Shown: positions 9,257-17,344 of the stretch, piece after piece
How positions within the stretch are numbered: position 1 is the first letter of the stretch
How the letters are laid out: every line of letters begins with the position of its first letter
Assembly (NCBI GenBank): GCA_004134985.1
Contig: REGQ01000017.1
Location: 57,190-121,189 of the forward strand
Length of the DNA: 64,000 bases
Reading direction: 5' to 3'
Origin: Paenibacillaceae bacterium
Lineage (GTDB): Bacteria > Bacillota > Bacilli > Paenibacillales > Paenibacillaceae
Translations under genes and position numbers: made by a program
The notes under the pieces: model-generated
Told to the model about the DNA's origin: nothing
Database searches by the model: none
What the model saw: the letters and a program-made list of their open reading frames with translations, nothing else

Positions 9257-10186
9257 TTGAAGCCTTATGACATCAAGCACATTCTTGATGCAAGCATGGA
9301 TTATATTGAATCACAGATTGAACAGAAGCTGACACTCGACATGGTGGCAAATGCCGTTCAACTGTCCAAATTTCATTTTCATCGGCTGCTCAAAGCCGCT
9401 ACTGGCCAGCCCGTGATGCACTATATTCGCTCCCGCAAACTGGCGAGAAGTTTGGCCGAATTGTCCGACACCTCCCTATCGATTATAGAGATTAGCCTTC
9501 AATACGGCTTCGACTTTGAGCAATCCTATATCCGGGCTTTCAAGAAAGAATTCGGCATTACCCCCGCGCATTTCAGAAAGCATGGCCGCCAGGAACTTAA
9601 AATCGTTGAAAAGATGAACAGTTCCATGGCATCCAATCTTAGCGGTTCCGTCATTTTCAAACCAATCTACGTGCAAAAACCTACCAGCTATCTGGTAGGC
9701 CTGAAAAAAATAATCAGCTATGCGGACAATGAACAAAACTGCACTTCCAATCAGCACGGCAATTTGTTTTACAATAATTACAGTTCCTTAATTGAAAACA
9801 AGGTACATCATCCCGACAAATATATTGGGTTTACGCGTGAATTGGACGACGTGCAGAGCTACTACTTGCCTTCGATGGAAGTGCATTCCCTGGCCACGAT
9901 TCCCGACGGGCTCGATTTTGAAATCGTACCGGCGAACCAATACGCCGTATTCAAATATATTTGCAATTTTCATCCGATGAACCTGACAATTCACCATCTT
10001 GATGAAATTTGGACCTTTATCGATGAATATTGGCAGCTTCATTCAGATTATGCAAAAGCCGATTGCTACTATTTTGAGTCAATTGATTCGAGTTATGCTA
10101 GTGAGGATTACGGTGAGGTCGATATCTATATTCCGGCAAAAGCGATTGGCAAAACAGCAGGGACGGCTGCGATTGACGAGCATTGA
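9257..10186 (+). CDS. AraC family regulator with C-terminal GyrI-like effector-binding domain
   Basis: I place the start at TTG 9257 because AGGAGGGA lies 6 nt before it; a TTG further upstream (9233) has no such site. The roughly 309-residue protein has an N-terminal AraC DNA-binding domain (about residues 1-100) with two helix-turn-helix motifs, LDMVANAVQLSKFHFHRLLK and IIEISLQYGFDFEQSYIRAF. This is followed by a GyrI-like small-molecule-binding domain (about 130-300) ending in EVDIYIPAKAI. This Rob/BmrR-like architecture usually senses drugs or amphipathic compounds. It is divergent from the ABC exporter operon, which suggests an exporter-activator pair. That link is inference. Confidence 0.9.
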   Translation: MKPYDIKHILDASMDYIESQIEQKLTLDMVANAVQLSKFHFHRLLKAATGQPVMHYIRSRKLARSLAELSDTSLSIIEISLQYGFDFEQSYIRAFKKEFGITPAHFRKHGRQELKIVEKMNSSMASNLSGSVIFKPIYVQKPTSYLVGLKKIISYADNEQNCTSNQHGNLFYNNYSSLIENKVHHPDKYIGFTRELDDVQSYYLPSMEVHSLATIPDGLDFEIVPANQYAVFKYICNFHPMNLTIHHLDEIWTFIDEYWQLHSDYAKADCYYFESIDSSYASEDYGEVDIYIPAKAIGKTAGTAAIDEH

Positions 10187-10241
10187 TGAATAGCCGTACA
10201 AGCCATTGCTTTCAATCAGTACCGCATGGTCCATCTTCAAA

Positions 10242-10940
10242 TTACTGCAGCTTCGCTACGCTAACCGCAATTTTCTCAATTTGTGCGCTGCTCAGCGAGC
10301 CGTCAGGTGAACTGATCGTTACGGTGCGATCATCCAGTTGGAAGCCGAGCATTGGTGTTTCATCAGGCGTATACCACTTGGCCGTTACGCCATTGGACAG
10401 CTTGACGGACTTGGATTCATAGTCAGAGGAGTAGTCTCTTGGAGAGACGTTGACCGTCATATGCTTGAAGAGCAAGTTCACGCCATCGCTGGAAGCCGCA
10501 GCTTTAACATAACTGTCTCCCGCAGCCATCTGTCCAGGCGCATAAGCTGTTTCAAACGATTCAAACTCGGAATACGCCTGCTTGATCACTTTGAGCTGCG
10601 CTTCGGTGTATACCACTTTTGTCCATTGATCAGATGTACCCGGTCCAGCTTCCTGCTTCGCATCAAGCAGCACCTGATTATGGGCAGCGTCATAAGTTAC
10701 CTTCACGCCAAGTGTTTCGGATATAGCCCGGACAGGCAAATAAGTCAAATTGTTATACGTAATCGGCGCCAGCTTGCTGCCATTGCCGTCCTTAGGCGTG
10801 TAAGCTGAGCCATTCACTTTAAAGCCGATATCATGATTGAGATAGGCGTTGATCTTCTCCAGCTTCGTTCCTGCGTAGACACCTGCTGCCCCAGTGACGG
10901 TCATGCCCAATACGACTAATGATAAAAGTGTTTTTTTCAT
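10242..10940 (-). CDS. Secreted protein with copper-amine-oxidase N-terminal (stalk) domain
   Basis: A 232-residue exported protein. Residues 1-24 form a signal peptide (KKTLLSLVVLGMTVTGAAGVYA). The stalk domain follows at about 30-95 with the hallmark TYNNLTYLPVRAISETLGVKV and the closing strand VLLDAK. The remainder (about 100-232) has no motif I recognise. Stalk domains are structural wall-associated or secreted modules common in Paenibacillus; despite the name there is no amine oxidase activity. ATG 10940 follows AAAGGAGAG at good spacing. It lies 41 nt beyond the propeller lipoprotein gene, in the same direction, and may share its transcript. Confidence 0.85.
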   Translation of the reverse strand: MKKTLLSLVVLGMTVTGAAGVYAGTKLEKINAYLNHDIGFKVNGSAYTPKDGNGSKLAPITYNNLTYLPVRAISETLGVKVTYDAAHNQVLLDAKQEAGPGTSDQWTKVVYTEAQLKVIKQAYSEFESFETAYAPGQMAAGDSYVKAAASSDGVNLLFKHMTVNVSPRDYSSDYESKSVKLSNGVTAKWYTPDETPMLGFQLDDRTVTISSPDGSLSSAQIEKIAVSVAKLQ

Positions 10941-10981
10941 CGTGAATCTCTCCTTTAATGAATTTTCTCTAGAATAGAGCG

Positions 10982-12136
10982 TTATTTAAAATCAATAATT
11001 TGTGTGACAATCAGGTTTTCGTTATCCTCAATGGTAATACCGAGCCTCGTACTGGACGAATTCCAGCTTAACGGATATAACGGATAATAAGTAGGGCCAA
11101 CCGGGGAGACTTCCCCAGACACGGAATCGAAAATATAAACGCCGTTCATCCCTCCTTGATCCTCGGTATATACCGCAAAGGCCAGTCTCGCTGAATTCGG
11201 GGACCACGCCACATAAGGCAGCACATCGCCTTTGCCAATCAGGGAACCTTGCAGATGCCCTGTCGTGTCGTAAACGAGAAGCTCCGTTTCCGATTTGCCG
11301 CTGATTCGGGAGGTTGAAGCTGCAATCGCTTTGCCGTCCGGCGACAATGTGAACGAGTCGATATTAGCCGCAAGCTCGGTCGGCCTGGACTGCGATGGCG
11401 AAAATCTTTTCAGACGGCTGTTCGCATCTACGTAATAAATGTATCCATCGGCCGCACTGAAATGCACAAAGTTATCGACGTCCTGGTCTTCAAGCTCCAG
11501 CTTCCGATACGTCCCGTCAACGAAAATCTGCCAAATATCCCCCCGGCCATCCATAGATCCTGCAGCAAGTACATAAGAGGTGTTGTCCAGCCATCCGCCG
11601 ACTTCCATATAATTAGCAATCTCAATTTGCCGGCTTGTGCCCACAGCGATATCCTTTATACTGTTGACTGCCGCATACTTGTCCTCCCATAGCTGCACGA
11701 AACTGAACTTGCCGTCCGGTGAAGGAAATTCTTTTATTACCCTATCTGCCGACTCGTCCGACTGATCGTCCACACTATGCTGTTCACCTGTTGCTAGATC
11801 AAAAATTGACCATTCATATGCGTACTCCGCTTCTTCTACCGGTGTAGCTTCCTTCGTCAACCGGGTGGTCATCACTCTGACAACATGATCGGAGAGCCAC
11901 TTTTCGATATTCGCTCCTTTAATCTGGTGAATCCGTTCGATGGCTACGCCTTGGACAGCCGCTCTGTCCTCGCCCTTCACAACCGTCAGCTTGCGCTTGC
12001 CGTTCCCTGTCTCCGCCCCGCTGCCGCCTGACGCCGGAGGCGCCGAATCACCGGGCTGACATCCCGCCAGGATGCTTATCGACAATGTGACAAGGGCAAG
12101 AAGCTTAACTATTTTTTTACCTGTCATAGCGCTCAT
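10982..12136 (-). CDS. Lipoprotein with WD40/TolB-like beta-propeller
   Basis: I start at ATG 12136, which has AGGAGGA 5 nt upstream. A longer frame to 12220 adds 28 residues with no export signal. The protein (about 384 aa) has signal sequence KIVKLLALVTLSISI and lipobox LAGC. The mature part contains repeats of the type FTLSPDGKAIAAST, VAWSPNSARLAFAVY and PLSWNSSSTRLGITI, typical of PD40/TolB-like propeller blades. These proteins are usually surface-attached sensors or scaffolds. It lies downstream of the two-component genes in the same orientation, but a 327-nt gap with a candidate promoter separates them. Confidence 0.82.
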   Translation of the reverse strand: MSAMTGKKIVKLLALVTLSISILAGCQPGDSAPPASGGSGAETGNGKRKLTVVKGEDRAAVQGVAIERIHQIKGANIEKWLSDHVVRVMTTRLTKEATPVEEAEYAYEWSIFDLATGEQHSVDDQSDESADRVIKEFPSPDGKFSFVQLWEDKYAAVNSIKDIAVGTSRQIEIANYMEVGGWLDNTSYVLAAGSMDGRGDIWQIFVDGTYRKLELEDQDVDNFVHFSAADGYIYYVDANSRLKRFSPSQSRPTELAANIDSFTLSPDGKAIAASTSRISGKSETELLVYDTTGHLQGSLIGKGDVLPYVAWSPNSARLAFAVYTEDQGGMNGVYIFDSVSGEVSPVGPTYYPLYPLSWNSSSTRLGITIEDNENLIVTQIIDFK

Positions 12137-12463
12137 CCAGATCCTCCTGAGGGTTATTTGCTTGCCGGTCAAACGGATTCCCCGTGGCTGACCATCTACG
12201 ACAATCCATCCTGATATCATGTCGAACGCTGTCTGTCCTGATGAATTTGCCGATGTTTGTCTCGCCGTCCAGCCTGACCGCCATGCTTCAAGGATTCTCT
12301 GTTCTTGTTAAATATAGAACGAGAATATTTCGTCAACATATCCGGGTTGTAACAGACTTGTAAACAATGAGCGTGAAATGCTTCATGAATCTTGCTCTGC
12401 CTCAGAGCAGCTGGCATGGTAGATTCTGAACTTTTAGAACTTTGGGATTCTGGAATTCCGGGC
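12137..12463. other. Intergenic region with candidate lipoprotein promoter
   Basis: No gene is visible. On the minus strand TTGACG (complement of 12331-12336) and TATTTA (complement of 12309-12314), spaced 16 nt, make a plausible sigma-A promoter for the propeller lipoprotein. This would leave a leader of about 160 nt. No riboswitch was recognised. Confidence 0.4.
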
Positions 12464-14050
12464 TTATTCAGCCCTGTCTCCTTCATCTGTGTAAAGGAGC
12501 GGCAGCTGGAGCACGAACTTTGAACCCTCCGGTCCGCTCGCAGCAAGCCACACCGCCCCCCGTTGCTTCTCAGCGAGGCTGCGCACCAGAGACAAGCCAA
12601 GGCCGGTGCCGCCGCTTGCTCTTGATCGATCGCCGCTCACTGTATAGAACGGATCGAAAATTCGTTCCGCCGCATCCTGCGGAATTCCGATCCCGGTATC
12701 GGCGACCTCAATGGCCATGCAGTTGTCACCTGTGGCATTGGCTGCAATATAGTTGCGAATGATTGCCTTCCCGCCAGGTTTATTATATTTAATCGCATTG
12801 TCCAATAAATTGATGACCATATGCATTACATTCTCGGGGTCTGCCCAAGCTTCACCTTCGATCAGATTTTCTTCGACTGTTACATCGCGGCTATCAGCTT
12901 TGCCCCGCAGCCTGCTGACCGCTTCCTGCAGCAGCGGACGGATCGAAACAGCTTCCGCTTTCGTCTCAAAGTCATAAATATCCATCGCCGACAGCTGCAG
13001 TGCCTTCTCCACCAGCGCATAAAGCCGCTGAGCCTCCATTCCGATTCGTTGACCGGCCTCATCCAGCAGTCCCGGGTCGTCACGATACATGTTCAGCAAA
13101 TCGGCATAGGCAATAATGGAGGTCAGCGGTGTTTTCAACTCGTGGCTGATATTGCCAATAAACTGCTTCTGCTGCTGCTCCAGTTGCTGCAGCCGCTCCA
13201 CAGCTTCAAGCAGCTTGCGCTTCTCCTCGTTAAGTTCGCCGACCGATGACGAGATGCTTTCGCTCATTTCGTAAATCCCGTGTGCAAGCTCGCCCAGTTC
13301 ATCATTACGCACGACCGATGGCGCAGCTATAAAGCTGCCGTGTCCGATCTGTCTGGCATCGTCGTTCAAACGCTCGATCACATTAACTTGACGCCGAACG
13401 TACAAGTAACCGATTAGAAAACCACAACCCAGCACAACTGCACCGGTAACAAGAAATAGTGTCTGAATCCGGGAATAAAAAGCATTCTGCTCCGCAAGCG
13501 AGGTATGAAACTGTATCGTGCCCAGGCGCTGCTCCGCATCATACAGAGGCGCCAAATACAACAGTTGGTCGCCTTCTGTAATATAGGCGGACTGCCCTTT
13601 CGCCGTATATGCGAGCGCATCGCTGGCATCCGCTTTGGGCTGAAATGGCAGCGATGTGCCTGCGAAGGTGCCGTCCAGTGTGTAGAGCGTCACCGCCATC
13701 CCGCTCTGGGTGCCCAGATCAACCGCCAAACGCTGCCCGCTTTGTTGCATGAACGTATCCGGCGACTCCCGCCTGCCAGTCAAGTAATCGTGCCTTACTC
13801 TGAGATTGGCGACTTCCGCCTGTTTTGCAAAAGACTGCTCCAAACGTGTCCGCTGATCTTCCCGAATACCGTTCAATACCAGCAAACTCAGACAGGTCAA
13901 AGTAAAGGCCAGCAGCACGACGAGCAGCAGCGATATTTTGACCTTCAGACCGAAGCGGCTGCCTGCGCGCGCAGCTCCCGATGTGCGGCGCAGCGATCTA
14001 TGCGCCTGATGCGACTCAGCATGACGACGGTCCGCCCATCCTTTCTTCAT
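12464..14050 (-). CDS. Membrane sensor histidine kinase (HAMP, HisKA, HATPase)
   Basis: A 528-residue kinase. A basic N-terminal tail precedes TM1 (about residues 37-60, ISLLLVVLLAFTLTCLSLLV). An extracytoplasmic sensor region of about 130 residues follows, then TM2 (about 198-220), HAMP, and a HisKA domain with phospho-accepting His in GNISHELKTPL at about 302. The HATPase domain has N-box INLLDNAIKYN, G1 VADTGIGIP and G2 GGTGLGLSLVRSLA. It starts directly after the response regulator stop codon, with no gap. Signal and targets are unknown; the genes downstream encode a lipoprotein and a stalk protein, so envelope sensing is likely. Confidence 0.93.
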   Translation of the reverse strand: MKKGWADRRHAESHQAHRSLRRTSGAARAGSRFGLKVKISLLLVVLLAFTLTCLSLLVLNGIREDQRTRLEQSFAKQAEVANLRVRHDYLTGRRESPDTFMQQSGQRLAVDLGTQSGMAVTLYTLDGTFAGTSLPFQPKADASDALAYTAKGQSAYITEGDQLLYLAPLYDAEQRLGTIQFHTSLAEQNAFYSRIQTLFLVTGAVVLGCGFLIGYLYVRRQVNVIERLNDDARQIGHGSFIAAPSVVRNDELGELAHGIYEMSESISSSVGELNEEKRKLLEAVERLQQLEQQQKQFIGNISHELKTPLTSIIAYADLLNMYRDDPGLLDEAGQRIGMEAQRLYALVEKALQLSAMDIYDFETKAEAVSIRPLLQEAVSRLRGKADSRDVTVEENLIEGEAWADPENVMHMVINLLDNAIKYNKPGGKAIIRNYIAANATGDNCMAIEVADTGIGIPQDAAERIFDPFYTVSGDRSRASGGTGLGLSLVRSLAEKQRGAVWLAASGPEGSKFVLQLPLLYTDEGDRAE

Positions 14051-14734
14051 CTATGGCGTCCCCGTACTCTTGTAGCCGATTCCGTACACCGTCTGAATGA
14101 TGCCCTGAAGATCGCCCAGCTTTTTGCGCAAGCGCTGCACATGGATATCGACCGTTCTGGTGCCTCCGGCAAAATCCATATTCCACACGAGTTCCAGCAG
14201 CGCCTCGCGCGAATAGACCCGCTCGGGATTGCGCATCAGCAGCACGAGCAGATCATACTCTTTCGGTGTGAGATCGAGCTGCTCCCCTTGCATGCGAACT
14301 GTACGGCTTAACAATTCTGCGGTAAGCCCGCCGAGCGTGAGCACTTGCCGCTCCTCACCTTGCTGGGCCAAGGCCGTTCCCCTGCGCGACAATGCCTTCA
14401 CTCGGGCCGCCAATTCCCGAATATCGAACGGTTTGGTCATATAATCATCAGCACCAAGCTCAAGGCCCAGCACTTTATCAACAATATCATCCTTAACGGT
14501 CAGCAGCAGGATCGCAGGCCGCGATTGGCCATCCAGCTTGCGACATACATCGTAGCCGCTTAGCCGGGGCATCATAACATCAAGCACCATTACATCAGGT
14601 TTGAATATCTCCACCCTCTCAAGCGCTTCCAGGCCATCGGCAGCCGTTTCAACCATATATCCCTCTCTGCGCAGCGCGTACGCCACGGCTGTCGAAATAC
14701 TGCTTTCATCATCAACCACAAGTACTTTTATCAT
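14051..14734 (-). CDS. OmpR/PhoB-family response regulator
   Basis: A 227-residue regulator. The receiver domain (1-120) has acidic pair DDE at 8-10, phosphorylated Asp in VMVLDVMMPRLSG at about 52, and Lys in MTKPF at about 101. The C-terminal winged-helix domain (130-225) has LTPKEYDLLVLLMRNP and TVDIHVQRLRKKLG. It is the promoter-proximal gene of the two-component pair; the histidine kinase start abuts its stop codon. A start at ATG 14734 fits the conserved IKVLVVDDE beginning. Confidence 0.94.
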   Translation of the reverse strand: MIKVLVVDDESSISTAVAYALRREGYMVETAADGLEALERVEIFKPDVMVLDVMMPRLSGYDVCRKLDGQSRPAILLLTVKDDIVDKVLGLELGADDYMTKPFDIRELAARVKALSRRGTALAQQGEERQVLTLGGLTAELLSRTVRMQGEQLDLTPKEYDLLVLLMRNPERVYSREALLELVWNMDFAGGTRTVDIHVQRLRKKLGDLQGIIQTVYGIGYKSTGTP

Positions 14735-14851
14735 GGCTATCCTTCTCTCTGCTCTTTGTAAAGTTTAGTGCAAGAATCTTCAATACTATACATGAACGAC
14801 TCCCCGTCAGCAAAACAAGCCAAAGATTGCCCTTCTCCACGGCTTGTCTCG

Positions 14852-15394
14852 TCATGGTTTCTCTTCCTTGTGCTGCAAGGCCCGCTGCTTCATTCTCCAT
14901 TGCCCCGGGCTTTCTCCATATTTGTTCTTAAACAAACGGCAAAAATATTGCACGCTATTAAACCCCGTTTTTTCAATAATGACCTTCATCGGCAGATTCG
15001 TTCTTTCCAGATAGCTAGCCGCTGCATTCATGCGAAGCATTTGCAAATACTCAATCGGGGCATAACCGGTATGCTCTTTAAATATTCGAATCAAATAAGA
15101 CGGCGTCAAATAGACCATTTCCGCTAGCGTTGTTAAGGTGATTTCATCTTTATAGCGCCATTCGATATAGTTAATTACCATATCGATCGCTTCTTGTGTA
15201 GACCACTTCACCTTGGCTCCCGTAACTAATGCCGAATTCGAAGCGGCCAGCAAAATATGAGTGATCAATTTGAATACCTTGGCCACCTCGAGCAAGCAAG
15301 CTTGCTGCAGTTCCCTATACTTATTAGCTTTCTGCGATAAGTACATCTCGCCTATAAAGTTTAACGATTGCCAAAATACAACAATAATATAAAT
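14852..15394 (-). pseudogene. Beheaded AraC-family regulator (C-terminal part only)
   Basis: Only the C-terminal part of an AraC regulator remains. The first ATG (15346) gives 164 residues, but the frame is open upstream to a stop near 15395. The translation there, WQSLNFIGEMYLSQK, reads like the helix linking an AraC ligand domain to its DNA-binding domain. The two helix-turn-helix motifs are intact: LTTLAEMVYLTPSYLIRIFK and KVIIEKTGFNSVQYFCRLFK. A normal family member has about 270-300 residues, so roughly 100 N-terminal residues are missing. Upstream, a hairpin and an unrelated DUF4279 gene replace the lost half. No promoter or good ribosome binding site is seen. I infer loss of function, though a stand-alone DNA-binding fragment cannot be excluded. 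Confidence 0.7.
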
Positions 15395-15396
15395 TT

Positions 15397-15442
15397 AAAT
15401 AGAAGACCACTCGTAAAATGGTTGGTCTTCTATTTGTTTTTT
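15397..15442. terminator. Bidirectional hairpin downstream of the DUF4279 gene
   Basis: AAATAGAAGACCA (15397-15409) and TGGTCTTCTATTT (15423-15435) form a perfect 13-bp stem. A T-rich tract follows on the plus side and AT-rich sequence on the minus side. It probably ends the DUF4279 transcript and marks the border with the truncated AraC gene. Confidence 0.65.
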
Positions 15443-15491
15443 GGCAAAAAGAAACCACATGGAGTTGTTACACTCGCATGTGGCAATTTTA

Positions 15492-15896
15492 CTAAGAGTA
15501 AATATAATAATCAAAATTTATCGTTGCTTTTATTTCACTGGCAAAATGAATCGTATCAACATCAAAGTAAATTGCAGGCTTAGCATTGTTTTCTATATTA
15601 ATAACAATCATAAAGGAGAAGCTCAATGAATAGGTTTCTTTCAATTGAAGTAAATGATCCGTTTGAGGTTTAATCTTGCTAATAATAGAATTCAACTGAT
15701 CGTTTATATCAAAAGATGCTTCATACGGAGTGGCCAATGACCAACATGTTTCTTTTCTAAGCTTATTAGTCCTAGATAATTCCCCTTTATGATATACATC
15801 TGTTGGAAAAAGATTTAACGTATCGGTTATAATATTGGTTGGAAACTCCTCACCTAAGATATTGAATTCTACCGATACAGTGGTAGTTTCTGACAT
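15492..15896 (-). CDS. DUF4279 domain-containing protein
   Basis: I start at ATG 15896, with AGGAG 8 nt upstream, rather than at the GTG 9 nt earlier that overlaps that site. The 134-residue protein matches the DUF4279 pattern: SVEFNILGEEFPTNIITDTL, then FPTDVYHKGE, CWSLATPYEAS and DINDQLNSII, ending in EIKATINFDYYIY. The family's function is unknown to me. The gene lies between an IS3-family element and the stump of an AraC gene and has higher AT content than its flanks, which suggests it arrived by transfer. It has no partner gene beside it. Confidence 0.72.
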   Translation of the reverse strand: MSETTTVSVEFNILGEEFPTNIITDTLNLFPTDVYHKGELSRTNKLRKETCWSLATPYEASFDINDQLNSIISKIKPQTDHLLQLKETYSLSFSFMIVINIENNAKPAIYFDVDTIHFASEIKATINFDYYIYS

Positions 15897-16013
15897 AGTC
15901 GTCACTCCTAAAATTATTTAATAAAGTACCCCGTGGGAGTCGGTTCACCTACTCCACCTTTTCTCAACCTGGACCTCTGTCAAGAAAGTGGACAGAAAAA
16001 TAGTGGACAAAAG

Positions 16014-16748
16014 TTAAGCGGTTTGCTCAAACAGTGTAGCAAAGCGGACAGGGGAAACATAGCCTAGCGACCCATGGATTCGCTTGCGGTTGTAGAAAAA
16101 TTCAATATAGTGGAAGATCCCATCGTACGCCTGTTGCTTGGTCCGAAATCGGGTGCAATAGATGAATTCCTTCTTCAAAATGCTATGAAACGATTCCATG
16201 CTCGCGTTGTCGTAACAATTCCCTCGGCGACTCATACTGGCTGTCATGTTGTATTCCTTGAGTGCATCGTCCAGCACCAGTTCGGTTTTCATATGGGATC
16301 CCAGTTTCCAACCAACGATCTCACGCGTACACAGATCCATCACACTAGCCAAGTAAAGTCGGCCTTCACGGCAGGGAATAAAGGTGATGTCTGCGACCCA
16401 AACTTTGCCCGGCTTTTCGACGTGAAACTGCTGATTCAACAGGTTCGGAGCAAGGGCATAATCGTGGTTGGAATCCGTCGTTTGGACCTTATATTTCCGA
16501 GACACACAAGAGCGAAGCCCAAGTTCCGCCATATAGGTGCCCACCGTCCGCTCGGTCACGGGGTAGCCCTCTCGAAGCAGCAACTGGGTGATTTTAGGTG
16601 CTCCATAGCGCTTGAACGAGTCATGAAAGTGGAAGACAATCCGCTCTTGCACCATGGCTTTACGTAAGGCCTGGGCACTTGGCTGGGCATGGCTCCATTT
16701 ATAGTAACCGCTCCGGGATACCTCCATCACTTTGCACATCTTCTCCAC
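16014..16748 (-). pseudogene. IS3-family transposase OrfB with internal deletion removing the second catalytic Asp
   Basis: The annotated 244 residues include the HTH_21 start (SRSGYYKWSHAQPSAQALRK), then the first catalytic Asp in VWVADITFIPCREG, and the C-terminal Glu in NCYDNASMESFHSILKKE. Between TELVLDDALKE and YNMTASMSRRG the usual roughly 30 residues with the HSDRGSQY motif (second Asp of DDE) are missing, in frame. The frame is open upstream of GTG 16748 back to the slippery site (GRAHLQQTTELKFQFIEDHC), so the native product is an OrfAB fusion made by -1 frameshift. The missing Asp should abolish catalysis. The deletion is seen in the sequence; inactivity is inference from the DDE mechanism. 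Confidence 0.8.
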
Positions 16749-16786
16749 GGGGAACTCGGAGCAGTGATCCTCAATAAACTGGAACT

Positions 16787-17083
16787 TCAGTTCCGTGGTT
16801 TGCTGAAGATGTGCACGGCCTTTTTTACGATCGCTAGTTCTTCTTGATAGTCGGTAATCTGACGCTGTTGCTCCTTGACTTGCGCTTCCAACTGACGGAT
16901 TCGCTCGGCACTGGCTACCGGCTCACTTTCAAATTCGCGATACTGCGCCAGCCACTGATGTAAGGTACTCTTGGGGATATTTAGTTCCTCCGCGATGTCC
17001 CCTAACGACTTCGTCTGCTCTTGAATAAATTTGACCGTTTGTTTCTTGAACTCATCGTTGTATCGTTGCCGCTGCTCACCCAT
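16787..17083 (-). CDS. IS3-family OrfA (helix-turn-helix) protein
   Basis: A 98-residue protein with the HTH_8 transposase pattern: RYNDEFKKQTVKFIQEQ, then DIAEELNIPKSTLHQWLAQY. A coiled-coil (about residues 55-90, RIRQLEAQVKEQQRQITDYQ) follows, ending AIVKKAVHIFSKPRN. Near its end AAAAAAG (complement of 16820-16826) is a classic -1 slippery heptamer. Slipping there enters the orfB frame, which is open. OrfA binds the IS ends and the fusion is the transposase. Confidence 0.88.
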   Translation of the reverse strand: MGEQRQRYNDEFKKQTVKFIQEQTKSLGDIAEELNIPKSTLHQWLAQYREFESEPVASAERIRQLEAQVKEQQRQITDYQEELAIVKKAVHIFSKPRN

Positions 17084-17150
17084 TTTGTGAACACCTCCAT
17101 ATACGGTTATTATGAACTGTCCGTTAACTTGGTGTCTACTTTATATTCTA

Positions 17151-17344
17151 GTCGCACACCGTTCCGTTATTTTTGATAAAAGGGCTGTTTTCGCGGCTTT
17201 TCGCCACAATAGCGGATCGTCTGACCGCGAAAATCTCGTATTGGTGTTTTTGAGGCAAATAGCGGATCGTCTGGCCGCGAAAGTTTGTTTGGGGCGCTTT
17301 GATGCCGCATGCGACGAAGTTGCCGCGGACACTCCCACTCCTTT
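17151..17344. repeat. Dispersed repeat AGCGGATCGTCTGGCCGCGAAA cluster
   Basis: Copies built on AGCGGATCGTCTG followed by CCGCGAAA occur at about 17208-17233 and 17258-17283. An inverted relative (CACACCGTTCCGTTAT) lies at 17154-17170. The same family recurs at 27292-27470. It separates the IS element from the histidine kinase gene. Confidence 0.7.

Larger units (their letters stand above)
15979..17150 (-). mobile_element. IS3-family insertion sequence, probably defective
   Basis: The element spans about 1.17 kb. Its left end (TGTCAAGAAAGTGGACA at 15979-15995) resembles the reverse complement of its right end (TATAAAGTAGACA ending near 17150). GGACA repeats internally at both ends. It carries orfA and orfB in -1 frame relation with slippery heptamer A6G at 16820-16826. 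Exact boundaries and target duplication could not be fixed. OrfB lacks the central catalytic Asp region, so autonomous movement is unlikely. Confidence 0.8.

Noticed and set aside
12821..14311. Long plus-strand frames opposite the histidine kinase
   Set aside because: They overlap conserved HisKA/HATPase and regulator coding sequence, and encode no recognised domain.
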